From the NCBI GenBank assembly GCA_002256935.1, contig NCGL01000011.1:24899-88898 (forward strand): a stretch of 64,000 nucleotides of DNA. Reading direction: 5' to 3'. The first letter of the stretch is position 1. Each line of letters begins with the position of its first letter. The notes under the pieces were generated by a model. It saw nothing but the letters and a program-made list of their open reading frames with translations. It was not told the DNA's origin and did no database searches. A program made the position numbers and the translations under genes. This document shows, in pieces, positions 16,237 to 25,329 of this stretch. Source of the DNA: Bdellovibrio sp. 28-41-41 (GTDB taxonomy: Bacteria; Bdellovibrionota; Bdellovibrionia; Bdellovibrionales; Bdellovibrionaceae).

Positions 16237-19200
16237 GCTTTTCTCCTTCGAAAATATTTTTTTGTTCCATACGTTGAACACTTTTCTCCGCTGACTTTTT
16301 ACCGAAATGATAAAAAACCGCAGGGGTTACAAACATATCTAAAAGAGTCGAGCTAATAAGTCCACCGACTATAACGACCGCGACTGGATGAAGGATTTCT
16401 TTTCCGGGACTACCACCCGCTAGCGCTAACGGAATTAGACCTAAAATTGCGGTTAATGCCGTCATAAGCACAGGCACTAATCTCTCGAGTGATCCACGAA
16501 TGACCATATTTTCGGTAAACTCTTCGCCCTCGTGTTTCATTAAATGCAAGTAATGTGATATCATCATGATTCCATTTCTTGAGGCAATACCGCACAGGGT
16601 AACAAATGCCACTAGACTTGCGACTGATATAGTTTTGTCTGTTAAGTAGATACCAATAATCCCGCCAATAAAAGCCATTGGAATATTGAGCATCACTTGA
16701 ATGGAAATAAATGTCGATTTGAAATGCATATATAGAACTAGAAAAATTCCCAAAATCGCAAGTATCGCCAAAAATGTCATAAGTTTTGCAGCCTGCTGCT
16801 GACTTTCAAACTGCCCGCCATAGCTAACAAAATATCCTTCGGGAATCTTAACTTTTTCCTTTATTTTTGATTGGATCTCTTTGACCAAACCATCAAGATC
16901 TCGACCCGATGAGTTCGCAAGAACCACTATTCGGCGTTGTGCATTTTCTCGATTAACAATGTTTGGTCCTGTCGATTCAAAAACATCGGCCACTTTTTCA
17001 ACCGTGATTTTTGACCCATCCGGCAATGTCTTAATAGGTGTATTTTTAATCAATTCTAAATCGGATCTGGATTTTTCATCAAATCTCATAAGTACGTCAA
17101 TATTCTTTTGTCCTTCTAAAATTTGTCCAACGACTTCGCCTTGCAAAGCTTTTTCCATCAACTGGGCTAAATCACCGACTACGATCCCGTATTTGGCGGC
17201 CTCTTCGCGCATGAGTTGAATTTTTACTTGTGGAATTAAAACCTGTTGTTCTGTTTGCAAATCTACCAGGCCATCCGTTCCTTGAATAGATTTCTCTATT
17301 TCGGCAGCTTTTGCTCGAAGGATGGATAGATCTGGTCCGAAAACCTTAATGGCAATTTGCGCCCTGACGCCAGACAAAAGATGATCCAGACGGTGTGAAA
17401 TTGGCTGCCCCACATTAATAAAAACCCCTTCAACGGTCGCAAGGTTAGTTCTGATTTCGGCCAAAACAGTATCGCGCGCTCGCCCGTCTTGTTTAAAATC
17501 CACATCAATTTCTGATGAATGTACGCCTTCAGCGTGCTCATCTTGTTCGGCGCGACCGGTACGCCTTGAAACTGATTTTACTTCTGGTGATTTTAGAATT
17601 AAAGTTTCGGCCTGTTTTCCAAGCTTGTTTGATTCCACTAATGATATCCCCGGCTGTGCCATCATAGAAATCGTAGCGGTTCCTTCGTTAAATTTTGGCA
17701 AAAAGTCTCGTCCCATTTTAAATGACAGTGAGACAGCACCAAGAAAAAGTGCTAACGTAAACGCGATAATAATTTTAGGATGCTTCAAAGAATTATGTAG
17801 AATCTGGGTGTCTACTTTTTTAAGAAATCGGACCAGCGCACCGTCCTTGTGCTCAAGAAGCTTTCCTGAGGTTAAAAGGTACGAACAAAGCACCGGAGTT
17901 ACAGTTAATGAGACGACCATTGAGGCCAACAGGGATACGATGTATGAAATTCCAAGCGGGATAAAAAGTTTACCTTCAATTCCACCCATACTAAAAAGAG
18001 GTAAAAATACTAAACAAACAATAATGGTAGCAATTACGATAGAGTTTCTAACCTCGCTTGAAGCTTCATAGACTACCAAAATTGTGTTTTTGGGGTTACT
18101 ACTTTGTCTGTTTTCACGTAGACGCCTAAAAACATTTTCGACGTCGACAATAGCATCATCGACTAGCTCACCTATCGCTATAGCTAGCCCCCCCAGGGTC
18201 ATGGTATTAACTGAAAGCCCAAACATTTTAAAAACTATAGCGGACAAAACGAAAGATAACGGAATCGCAGTGATTGTTATCATCGTAGTTCTAAAATTAA
18301 GTAGAAACAAAAATAGTACAATAACAACTAGAATTACACCGTCCCTAAGTGCTTCTTTAACATTTTCAATTGAAGTTTCAATGAAGTTAGCTTGTTTAAA
18401 TAAATCCGGATTAAGTTCGACATAAGCAGGGAGAGTTTTTTCAAGCTCCTTAAGCGCCTTTTCAATTTCGCGTGAGAGCTCAATTGTGCTGGCTCCAGGC
18501 TGCTTTTGGATGCTCATAATGACGCCTGCTTTTGCGTTCACACTCGCATCACCACGCATGGTCTGCGGCGCTTGTACAACTTCGGCGACATCTTTAACTA
18601 AAACGGGTTTTCCTAAATGCATGCCCACGACAGAATTTAGAATCTCGTCCTTATCCCGAATCGCTCCTAGCACTCTAATGAGGGATTCATTTTTTTCAAT
18701 ATTTATAAATCCACCAGTTGAATTTAAACTAATCTCCGACAAGTTGTGCTCAATATCCTCAATAGAAATTTGCAATTTTTGAATCTTGTCGGCAGAGAGT
18801 AAAATCTGATACTGCCTAACGCCGCCACCGATAGAAGTTACCTGCGCAATGCCCGGTATGCTTAACAATCTTGGCCGAATCGTCCAATCAGCGATGGTTC
18901 TTAAGTCCATTGGGTTAACGTCAGGATCTTTTGTCGTTAATCCTACGAGTTGAATTTCGCCCATGATAGACGCTATGGGCCCCATCACGGGAGTAATATT
19001 TTTAGGAAGCTTTTCTTTAGCTAAAGTTAATTTTTCCTGAACGAGCTGGCGATTCCTAAAAATATCTGTTCCCCATTCAAATTCAACATAAACAATACTT
19101 AAACCAACGCCAGAACTAGATCGCACGCGCTCTACACCGGGCAGGCCATTTAATGAGGTCTCAAGCGGAAAAGTGACTAGGATTTCAACTTCCTCGGGCG

Positions 19201-19369
19201 CCAACCCCGCAGCTTCAGTCATAATCGTAACCGTAGGACGGTTTAAGTCAGGAAATACATCCACAGGCAAATGAGCCGCAATCCAGCCTCCATATGCTAA
19301 AATAAATGCTGCGGTTGCAATGACTAATAATCTATGTGAAAGCGAAAATTTAATAATTCGATCAAGCAT
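16229..19369 (-). CDS. CusA/CzcA-family heavy-metal RND efflux pump
   Basis: A full-length (1046 aa) HME-RND pump. It begins LDRIIKFSLSHRLLVIATAA and contains HLPVDVFPDLNRPTVTIMTE, EEVEILVTFPLETSLNGLPG, the TM4 motif GELVDDAIVDVENVFRRL and FLPKFNEGTATISM. It lacks the CzcA DFG motif, and the Met cluster typical of CusA is not seen, so the metal cannot be named. Its operon contains a TolC gene and three small exported proteins but no adaptor. The CsoR-type operator upstream of the operon suggests copper control. RBS AAAGAGAG; 12 nt after the preceding gene. Confidence 0.93.
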   Translation of the reverse strand: MLDRIIKFSLSHRLLVIATAAFILAYGGWIAAHLPVDVFPDLNRPTVTIMTEAAGLAPEEVEILVTFPLETSLNGLPGVERVRSSSGVGLSIVYVEFEWGTDIFRNRQLVQEKLTLAKEKLPKNITPVMGPIASIMGEIQLVGLTTKDPDVNPMDLRTIADWTIRPRLLSIPGIAQVTSIGGGVRQYQILLSADKIQKLQISIEDIEHNLSEISLNSTGGFINIEKNESLIRVLGAIRDKDEILNSVVGMHLGKPVLVKDVAEVVQAPQTMRGDASVNAKAGVIMSIQKQPGASTIELSREIEKALKELEKTLPAYVELNPDLFKQANFIETSIENVKEALRDGVILVVIVLFLFLLNFRTTMITITAIPLSFVLSAIVFKMFGLSVNTMTLGGLAIAIGELVDDAIVDVENVFRRLRENRQSSNPKNTILVVYEASSEVRNSIVIATIIVCLVFLPLFSMGGIEGKLFIPLGISYIVSLLASMVVSLTVTPVLCSYLLTSGKLLEHKDGALVRFLKKVDTQILHNSLKHPKIIIAFTLALFLGAVSLSFKMGRDFLPKFNEGTATISMMAQPGISLVESNKLGKQAETLILKSPEVKSVSRRTGRAEQDEHAEGVHSSEIDVDFKQDGRARDTVLAEIRTNLATVEGVFINVGQPISHRLDHLLSGVRAQIAIKVFGPDLSILRAKAAEIEKSIQGTDGLVDLQTEQQVLIPQVKIQLMREEAAKYGIVVGDLAQLMEKALQGEVVGQILEGQKNIDVLMRFDEKSRSDLELIKNTPIKTLPDGSKITVEKVADVFESTGPNIVNRENAQRRIVVLANSSGRDLDGLVKEIQSKIKEKVKIPEGYFVSYGGQFESQQQAAKLMTFLAILAILGIFLVLYMHFKSTFISIQVMLNIPMAFIGGIIGIYLTDKTISVASLVAFVTLCGIASRNGIMMISHYLHLMKHEGEEFTENMVIRGSLERLVPVLMTALTAILGLIPLALAGGSPGKEILHPVAVVIVGGLISSTLLDMFVTPAVFYHFGKKSAEKSVQRMEQKNIFEGEKRV

Positions 19370-19381
19370 GTTTTTCTCTCT

Positions 19382-19807
19382 TTAGTGACGTCCGCCATGA
19401 CCATCATCAACAACTTCTAGCTTTAAAGGAAGAGGATAGGAAACCTCATTTCCGGTTTGGCCTTCTCTAGTTGAGTTGACTTTAAGACTTCCTTTCTTTT
19501 TCAGATTTACACTCTTTGGAAAAACACAGATGTAAAAATTTTCTTTAATTTTACATTTCGCCTTTGTCTTACTATTGTTATGTGTGATTTGCACATCAGA
19601 TTTATTTACTGATGGATTCTTCCATTCCAAATCTAAAAGAAAAACTTTCACCGAGTTAGCACTTTCAGCAACGAGCTCTGTATGGAATGCACCAGGCATA
19701 CGAATAAATCCACCATTGGGACCAGGCTTATCCTCCCCATGTGCTATAGCAAGGCTTGAACTTAAAATTACTAAACTCATAATATTGGTGATTAATTTTT
19801 TTCTCAT
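19382..19807 (-). CDS. small exported protein of the RND operon
   Basis: A 141-residue periplasmic protein. ATG 19807 gives a clean signal peptide ending SSLAIAHGEDK; another ATG four codons upstream directly abuts the AAGGA. The mature part begins with HGEDKPGPNGGFIRMPGAFH and continues with beta strands (NSVKVFLLDLEWK) and a Cys pair (AKCKIKENFYICVF), ending DDGHGGRH. The N-terminal layout resembles the HEGHD protein at 15498-15890. Its location directly before the RND gene is where an adaptor gene would normally be. Confidence 0.6.
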   Translation of the reverse strand: MRKKLITNIMSLVILSSSLAIAHGEDKPGPNGGFIRMPGAFHTELVAESANSVKVFLLDLEWKNPSVNKSDVQITHNNSKTKAKCKIKENFYICVFPKSVNLKKKGSLKVNSTREGQTGNEVSYPLPLKLEVVDDGHGGRH

Positions 19808-19894
19808 ATCTAAACGCATTCCTTATTTCTGTTATAAATTATTTTCACGAGCTTCTATCATTTAATACGACCGCTTCAGAGTATTTGTGACAAC

Positions 19895-20656
19895 TCAATT
19901 TACTTTTACGGCCAATGGTATCGTTTTGAGATTACCGTCATCAATGAATTGAATCCAAAGTCTATATAATCCGGCCTTGGGAAATGTAGCATGAAGCATT
20001 GCCGAGCTAGAGCCAGCCTGCTGTGGGTGAACATGAATCAAAGAGTCACCATCTTCCGGGACTGCTATCACATGCGCAAACGCGCCAAGGTAGGGCTCGA
20101 GTTGAGGAATAGTTCCATCGGTGTGAGATATTTTCAGGTCAACCATGGCCATTTTGCCAGCGACTAATTTATTTTTGCCAAGGTTAATCGATGAAACGCC
20201 CGAAGCACCTGCTCGCTCATCCACTAACGTCGGGGGCAACGGCCATGCACTTACTCCGCCTAAAATATCAAGCTTAGTAAAGGACGAAAACTCCTCTCCA
20301 TCTGAGGCCAATTCTCCCTGCACCCAAACCCAGTAGTTTCCGTTGACCCTGACTTCAATATCAACGGACCACGCAATTCCATCAAATGCGGGATGAGCAT
20401 GCTGAAACTCGCGAAGAGAAGAATCGTATATAATAAAGTGTAATTTTTTTTCATGCGCAACAACCAGATCTTGATCACCAACTAACACTTTAGAAGTAGT
20501 ATCGATCAATTGAAATTTATACTGAATATGGCCGGCATTTGTAGAAACAATTTCCGGCTCAAGTGCGATTCTAGTCTCTTGGCCACCGTGCGCTAGTGTT
20601 TTTTGGCCCCAAAAAATAAAAGCACCCATAGCCAATATCGTTTTTACACTCTTCAT
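19895..20656 (-). CDS. periplasmic duplicated beta-sandwich protein with HAHP/HVHP motifs
   Basis: A 253-residue exported protein with a signal peptide (ILAMGAFIFWGQKTLAHGGQ). Two related halves each carry a His-containing loop: REFQHAHPAFDG near residue 87 and SLIHVHPQQAGS near residue 205, each followed by a strand pair (NYWVWVQGEL; GLYRLWIQFID). This is the pattern of YtkA/FixH-like or copper-binding Ig-like domains found in copper operons. GGAGGAG precedes the ATG. It is first in the minus-strand operon and directly downstream of the CsoR-type operator, so copper induction is likely. The ligand is inferred. Confidence 0.65.
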   Translation of the reverse strand: MKSVKTILAMGAFIFWGQKTLAHGGQETRIALEPEIVSTNAGHIQYKFQLIDTTSKVLVGDQDLVVAHEKKLHFIIYDSSLREFQHAHPAFDGIAWSVDIEVRVNGNYWVWVQGELASDGEEFSSFTKLDILGGVSAWPLPPTLVDERAGASGVSSINLGKNKLVAGKMAMVDLKISHTDGTIPQLEPYLGAFAHVIAVPEDGDSLIHVHPQQAGSSSAMLHATFPKAGLYRLWIQFIDDGNLKTIPLAVKVN

Positions 20657-20677
20657 ATCTCCTCCGTGAAAATATAT

Positions 20678-20715
20678 TTGACTTGATGGTATACCCCCCG
20701 TAGCGTATATGTCAA
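20678..20715. promoter_or_regulatory. CsoR operator overlapping two divergent promoters
   Basis: The pseudo-palindrome at 20688-20710 (core ATACCCCCCGTAGCGTAT) matches the known CsoR operator style, a G/C tract between AT-rich TAT halves; its reverse strand strongly resembles the B. subtilis copZA operator. Plus-strand promoter: TTGACT 20678-20683, 17-nt spacer, TAGCGT. Minus-strand promoter: TTGACA (20715-20710), 16-nt spacer, TATACC (20693-20688). One bound CsoR would block both the copA operon and the RND operon. Confidence 0.7.
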
Positions 20716-20749
20716 CTTGGCTTAAAAAGCTAAGAAGGGATGACTAGCT

Positions 20750-21079
20750 ATGTTGGACAGAGAAAAAATTCCTGTAAGAAATAAGAAGTCGGCAGTGAAA
20801 AATGAAACTGGATCATCTGAACACCCAGATCATTCCGTCCATATCAAACGACTTAACAGGGTAATAGGTCAAGTTGAGGGCATTGAACGCATGATTCTAG
20901 ATCGTCGATACTGTACCGACATTATTGCACAGTTAAAAGCAGCGGCCGCCGCACTTAAAGCTGTTGAGTCGGAAGTATTTAAGTCGCATTTACGTGGCTG
21001 CGTAAAGTCGGCGTTCAAGGGTAACGATGCCTTTAAAGCCGAAGAAAAAATTCAAGAAATTATAAAATTAATTTATTAA
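20750..21079 (+). CDS. csoR: copper-sensing repressor CsoR
   Basis: A 109-residue CsoR-family repressor. An N-terminal charged extension precedes HIKRLNRVIGQVEGIERMI, the normal DNA-contact helix. The Cu(I) ligands are present as Cys (RYCTDI), His (KSHLRGC, 25 residues later) and Cys (+4). It should release DNA on Cu(I) binding. It is transcribed from the promoter overlapped by the operator just upstream, so it is autoregulated, and it leads an operon ending with the copA ATPase gene. Confidence 0.92.
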   Translation: MLDREKIPVRNKKSAVKNETGSSEHPDHSVHIKRLNRVIGQVEGIERMILDRRYCTDIIAQLKAAAAALKAVESEVFKSHLRGCVKSAFKGNDAFKAEEKIQEIIKLIY

Positions 21080-21100
21080 CAACCATAATAGGGGGATTAA

Positions 21101-21682
21101 ATGAAAACCACACTTTTATTAACAGTAGCACTTTTATCGGCGCAATTTGCAGGCGCCCACAATGACCCAACAATTTCGAAAGCGAAAATTGCAGAACTAT
21201 CAGCTCATCGTGCCGATAGACTTGTTGCTCTTGGCAAAATCGATGCAGCATTTGTTAAAAATATCGAAAAAATTGAAGTTGTTGATGTTTTAAACGCCGC
21301 TCCTGTCGCATATAAAACTTTAGTCTCCCAGGCGCAGCCTCAGTCTGGCGCTCCCCTTCAGTTGGAACTTCAATTTGATCATGATGGCAAACCTCTCTCT
21401 TTTAAAGTTTTACCCGGCGGAACGGCCGGCACCAACACACAATGGCCTTCGAAAGTAGCTGGCGAACTCATTGAAAATGGTATGCACTATGTTCTTGAAA
21501 ATAGTGCAAACGCAATGGTCGCTCCTTATTTCAAAGACTTATCTGGGCTTTTAATTGTAAAAGGATCGCTGGCTGGAAAAGATGTTGCTCTTCTTCAGGT
21601 TACTTCGTCATCACAACCGAAAAAATTAAATATTTATGTTAATCTAGATGGCACGATGAACTCGGTCTCCCAAGAGCCATAA
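21101..21682 (+). CDS. exported protein of unknown function in the copper operon
   Basis: A 193-residue periplasmic protein with a signal peptide ending SAQFAGAHND. The mature N-terminal part (KIAELSAHRADRLVALGKID) looks like the start of DUF6488-type proteins, followed by a longer C-terminal domain with LQLELQFDHDGKPLSFKVLP and LNIYVNLDGTMNSVS. No Cys and few His, so it is not an obvious metal binder. RBS GGGGGA. It is 21 nt after csoR. Function unknown. Confidence 0.6.
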   Translation: MKTTLLLTVALLSAQFAGAHNDPTISKAKIAELSAHRADRLVALGKIDAAFVKNIEKIEVVDVLNAAPVAYKTLVSQAQPQSGAPLQLELQFDHDGKPLSFKVLPGGTAGTNTQWPSKVAGELIENGMHYVLENSANAMVAPYFKDLSGLLIVKGSLAGKDVALLQVTSSSQPKKLNIYVNLDGTMNSVSQEP

Positions 21683-21735
21683 GTTTTAAAGGTTTGGAAA
21701 ACTGAATTGCAATTATCAAATCTTTGAGATTTATT

Positions 21736-22419
21736 ATGAAGACATTAGTTCGTTTTACTAGTTTGATTTTGATGGCAGGGGTTCTAAGCTCCTGCTACTA
21801 CACGCGTTTGAAAACGCCCGCAACTGTTGTGGATGATCAAAAATTTGGTTATTTAAAACCGGCAGAGAAAATGAGTATGATGAACTATGATTTCATCGGC
21901 TCGCGGATTCTTAAGCCCCGCTGTATTGCGTGCCATGATTCTTCAAAAAATGTGAATCTAGAAACCTATGACTTAGTTAAATCGAATCTTTTGAAAATTA
22001 AAAATGCGGTATTTATTGAAGAATCCATGCCTAAGCGTGGAAGCCTAACAGATGAGGAAAAACGCCTTCTATGGAATTGGATTCTACTAGATGCTCCGTT
22101 TCAAAGCGAGCAAACGCCTCCCCAAGAAGAGCCTATGGTTGCAACGTACGACTCAATTCGAATGCATATCTTTGAACCTATTTGCTCGACTTGTCATAAT
22201 CCAGATGGCACTGGAAAACGTGTTTTATTAGATAGACAGTCCTTGTTGGATTCTCCGCTAGTACTTATAGATTTGGAGAATAATGATGAATCAGGGCTTT
22301 TAGTTGCACTAGAAAGAAAAGACGACAAACGAATGCCACCCGCTAAAGAGGGGTATTCTGCACTTAAACCTGAACAAATTGAAATTATTCGTGAATGGAT
22401 TAAAAACGGTGCGAACTAG
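21736..22419 (+). CDS. two-heme c-type cytochrome lipoprotein
   Basis: A 227-residue lipoprotein (lipobox VLSSC) with two repeats, each containing a CxxCH heme site: KPRCIACHDSS (near residue 60) and EPICSTCHNPD (near residue 155). Each is followed by a MP motif (ESMPKRG; KRMPPAKEG) and a W-I helix (NWILLDA; EWIKNGA), as in the planctomycete-type (PSCyt1) cytochrome domain. ATG 21736 is preferred to an upstream TTG. It should carry electrons in the periplasm, perhaps from copper or the neighbouring cupredoxin. RBS is weak. Confidence 0.85.
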   Translation: MKTLVRFTSLILMAGVLSSCYYTRLKTPATVVDDQKFGYLKPAEKMSMMNYDFIGSRILKPRCIACHDSSKNVNLETYDLVKSNLLKIKNAVFIEESMPKRGSLTDEEKRLLWNWILLDAPFQSEQTPPQEEPMVATYDSIRMHIFEPICSTCHNPDGTGKRVLLDRQSLLDSPLVLIDLENNDESGLLVALERKDDKRMPPAKEGYSALKPEQIEIIREWIKNGAN

Positions 22420-22440
22420 ATATAGTTGGTAGGAGAAATA

Positions 22441-23643
22441 ATGAAAGCAGTAACCAGAAAATTTTCAACACTGTTGGCCGCAACCCTAGTATTGAGCTTA
22501 AGTGCAAACGCCGAGATCGTTTCTTGCCGCGGTTACACCGACTCGGATCACAAGACTGAAGTTCTTTTGACAATTAACCCGAAAAAGCAAAATAGCGTGA
22601 TAAAAGGAGAGATTAAATTTATCTCTTCTAGTGGTTCAGTTACGCAGGGATTAAATCTAACAGACGTTTATTATCCAGCCCCGAATACATTGCGGTATGC
22701 GGATGCCAGCGGAAATTCATATCTTGATTTTTTGATCAAAGACGGTACTATTCGACAAAACTCGTTTAATCATGGACTCTATTTTAAGGATGCTGAGCTT
22801 GACTGCAAGATTACTGGCCAAATACCAGAAGCGCCTTCTTGTGGAAAGAATCCTAGTGAAACGTTGGTTGAAGTTTTAAGGCAAGGCCGATTCTATCAAA
22901 CACTCCGAGCGGTAAATTATCAGATTGCTTGCGGTGCCGAGGTCAATTTTACAGATAAATACGGCTGCACACCGCTTCTCTATGCGGTGGACCAATACTG
23001 CGGTGGAAATGAAAATCCAGCTTCCCATTCCATTACGGCCCTACCGCAGATTGTAGATCGGTTGATATCAGAGGGAGCTTTTGTTGACATAGTGGATCCC
23101 GTGAAAAATGAAACAGCGCTGTTAAAAGCCGCAAGAATTGGTATTCGTAATGTTTACGATTCTTTTGCTGCTGCTGAAGCAAATTTTGATTTCCAAGATA
23201 GTGCTGGGATGACGCCACTCATGTGGGCCGCTTATCAGGGAGATGACTGGAACGTTAAAGATATATTGCTAGCGCGTCCCGATAGACGGATTAAAAATAA
23301 AAAAAATCAAACGGCCTTTGATATTGCCCAACATTGGCAAAAACAAAGTGTTCTCAATCTAGTTCGTATTCCTGACGTAACAATGGAAGTCACTGGGCAG
23401 CCCGATGGCACCTGCGTGCCTTTAAAAATTGAATTTCAAGAAGGTCAGACAATCGAAATTCTGGTTAAGGCCACCGATAAGATGTTTAAATTCGATTCTG
23501 CTGAACTAGGATTAGATATGATGGCTGATCGCAATTCGAAAACATCTCAAGTGGTTCAACTTGAATCCCCTGGAGTTTATAGTTTCAACTGCGGCTTTCA
23601 TGGCGCAAACCAACATTCAACTGGTCAGATAATCGTTAAATAA
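22441..23643 (+). CDS. exported ankyrin-repeat protein with C-terminal cupredoxin-like domain
   Basis: A 400-residue protein with a signal peptide (LLAATLVLSLSANAEIV), an N-terminal domain to about residue 125, ankyrin repeats at about 130-295 (GCTPLLYAVDQY, NETALLKAARIG, GMTPLMWAAYQG, NQTAFDIAQHW) and a C-terminal cupredoxin-like part ending SFNCGFHGANQHSTGQIIVK. The Cys-x-x-His...His layout suits a copper ligand set, with Met candidates nearby (LGLDMMADR). ATG 22441 follows GGAGAAATA. The fusion is unusual; a copper-binding scaffold is inferred. Confidence 0.75.
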   Translation: MKAVTRKFSTLLAATLVLSLSANAEIVSCRGYTDSDHKTEVLLTINPKKQNSVIKGEIKFISSSGSVTQGLNLTDVYYPAPNTLRYADASGNSYLDFLIKDGTIRQNSFNHGLYFKDAELDCKITGQIPEAPSCGKNPSETLVEVLRQGRFYQTLRAVNYQIACGAEVNFTDKYGCTPLLYAVDQYCGGNENPASHSITALPQIVDRLISEGAFVDIVDPVKNETALLKAARIGIRNVYDSFAAAEANFDFQDSAGMTPLMWAAYQGDDWNVKDILLARPDRRIKNKKNQTAFDIAQHWQKQSVLNLVRIPDVTMEVTGQPDGTCVPLKIEFQEGQTIEILVKATDKMFKFDSAELGLDMMADRNSKTSQVVQLESPGVYSFNCGFHGANQHSTGQIIVK

Positions 23644-23654
23644 GGAGTTCCGAA

Positions 23655-24224
23655 ATGGTTAAAGTTATTCTTTTATTTATTTCAATGTCTTGGATGTCTT
23701 GGGCTACCATTCAAGTTGATTTGGCCCAACAAAAATCTGAAGTTGAGTTCTTTGCCGTAGGAAAACCTAGTCTAATAAAAATAAACGGAACCGGCGGTAA
23801 ACTAACCGGCAGCCTGGAACTAGATAAAAATCAAATTAAAGGTCGTATCAAAGTAAAACTTGATGAACTCACGACTGGAATCGATCGTCGTGACCAGCAC
23901 ATGAAAGAAAAATATCTTGAGACTACAAAGTTTTCTGAAGCGTGGATCGAAATCGAAAAGATTGAATTGCCAGAAGATTTTTTAAAGGTAAAGAAAGTTT
24001 ATTCTGCCGTTCCATTTCAGGGAAAACTAAGTCTGCACGGAGAGGAAAAGCCAGTTAAAGGAACGGCCGATGTCGATACGACTAAAGCTTCTCCAAGCGT
24101 TTCAACTGAGTTTAAAGTTCTTGTTTCAGATTTTAAAATAGATATTCCTACATACTTAGGAATCAAAGTCGCCGACGAAGTGACAATCAAAACCCGAATG
24201 GACTTGAATCTTACAAAACAATGA
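23655..24224 (+). CDS. YceI-family periplasmic protein
   Basis: A 189-residue exported protein with the YceI lipocalin-like barrel: VDLAQQKSEVEFFAVGKPSL, GKLTGSLELD, GIDRRDQHMKEKYLETTKF (the conserved R-D-x-H-M motif), VPFQGKLSLHGEEKPVKG and a C-terminal IKTRMDLNL. YceI proteins bind isoprenoid or amide lipids and are often near cytochromes or stress genes. AAGGAG precedes the ATG. It overlaps the next gene by ATGA. In this operon it may serve a quinone-linked redox chain (inference). Confidence 0.88.
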   Translation: MVKVILLFISMSWMSWATIQVDLAQQKSEVEFFAVGKPSLIKINGTGGKLTGSLELDKNQIKGRIKVKLDELTTGIDRRDQHMKEKYLETTKFSEAWIEIEKIELPEDFLKVKKVYSAVPFQGKLSLHGEEKPVKGTADVDTTKASPSVSTEFKVLVSDFKIDIPTYLGIKVADEVTIKTRMDLNLTKQ

Positions 24225-25321
24225 TTAGGTATTTGATCCTTTTTTTTCTTTTTACAGCTACTCATGTCGCTCTCTCATTTCCTGAGAATGTTCGTCATGG
24301 TTATTTTTCGTGCACAGCTTGTCACGTCTCTCCCTCGGGGGGCGGTGTTCTGACTCCCTATGGGCGCTCACTTTCTGCTGAACTTATGAGTACCTGGGGC
24401 ACTACAAAGACATCTGGATTTATGTTTTCCGATCAAGAAGATGAAACCCGGCTTCAGTGGCTCCGAAGTCAAATACTTTTAAGAGGTGTTCAGACTCGTA
24501 GAGACACGCCTTTGGTAGAAAAAGCACAATTCATCCCTATGCAGGCTGACTTAGAAATTGGCGCCGACACAGAAAAGTTTGCAATTATTTCGACATTTGG
24601 ATTTCGCGCAAAAGATGCGTCGAAAGATTTAAAAGAATTTTTTTCAAGACGGCATTACGTTTTATATAGATTCTCAGAACAAATCGTAGGCCGAGTGGGA
24701 AAGTTTATGCACTCATTTGGCCTCAATGGCCCGGATCATATTACCGCCACTCGAAGGGGCCTAGGCTGGGATCAAGGGTCAGAAGCCTATAACCTGGAAG
24801 TAAATTATATTGGAGAATCATTTAATCATACACTGACTTTGATTTCAAATTCTCCAGAGATTGGAACAACTAGACGAGATCAAGGTATTTCTGTTAACTC
24901 GAGTTATTTGTGGCTCAATAAATCAAGGCTTGGCGTGAGTCTCTATCAAGGACGGCAAAGTGATTTTGACCGCACTGTTTTTGGCCCCTATGCCACAATA
25001 AGTCTTACCGAAAAACTATATTTGAGCACAGAGATTTTTTTACAAGACAAAACCGTTAAATCTGATTCCCAGCGCCAGCAAGGCTATGCCACGTTTTCAA
25101 GACTGGGATACGAAGCCTATAAGGGCGTGAGCCCATTTGTGCAATTTGATCGATCTTTCCTGGATGAGTCAGATCAAAGTTCAAAATCAGATTCCTATGG
25201 GATGGGAATTCAGTGGTTACCCTACTCACACTTTGATTTTATGTTGTTGGCAGCGAAAGAAAAATCTTACGGTCAAGACGGCAGTGATTTTGCTTGGCTT
25301 ATGTTTAACATCTACCTCTGA
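24221..25321 (+). CDS. outer-membrane beta-barrel with N-terminal CxxCH motif
   Basis: A 366-residue exported protein. After the signal peptide it has [20 protein letters not shown], a c-type heme-binding motif, and then alternating hydrophobic strands ending with WLMFNIYL, typical of an outer-membrane barrel. A short [13 protein letters not shown] helix lies between. Together with the two-heme lipoprotein it could form a porin-cytochrome conduit across the outer membrane, as in metal-oxidising bacteria; this is inference. It is translationally coupled to yceI and lies 8 nt before copA. Confidence 0.75.
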   Translation: MIRYLILFFLFTATHVALSFPENVRHGYFSCTACHVSPSGGGVLTPYGRSLSAELMSTWGTTKTSGFMFSDQEDETRLQWLRSQILLRGVQTRRDTPLVEKAQFIPMQADLEIGADTEKFAIISTFGFRAKDASKDLKEFFSRRHYVLYRFSEQIVGRVGKFMHSFGLNGPDHITATRRGLGWDQGSEAYNLEVNYIGESFNHTLTLISNSPEIGTTRRDQGISVNSSYLWLNKSRLGVSLYQGRQSDFDRTVFGPYATISLTEKLYLSTEIFLQDKTVKSDSQRQQGYATFSRLGYEAYKGVSPFVQFDRSFLDESDQSSKSDSYGMGIQWLPYSHFDFMLLAAKEKSYGQDGSDFAWLMFNIYL

Positions 25322-25329
25322 GGTTTATT

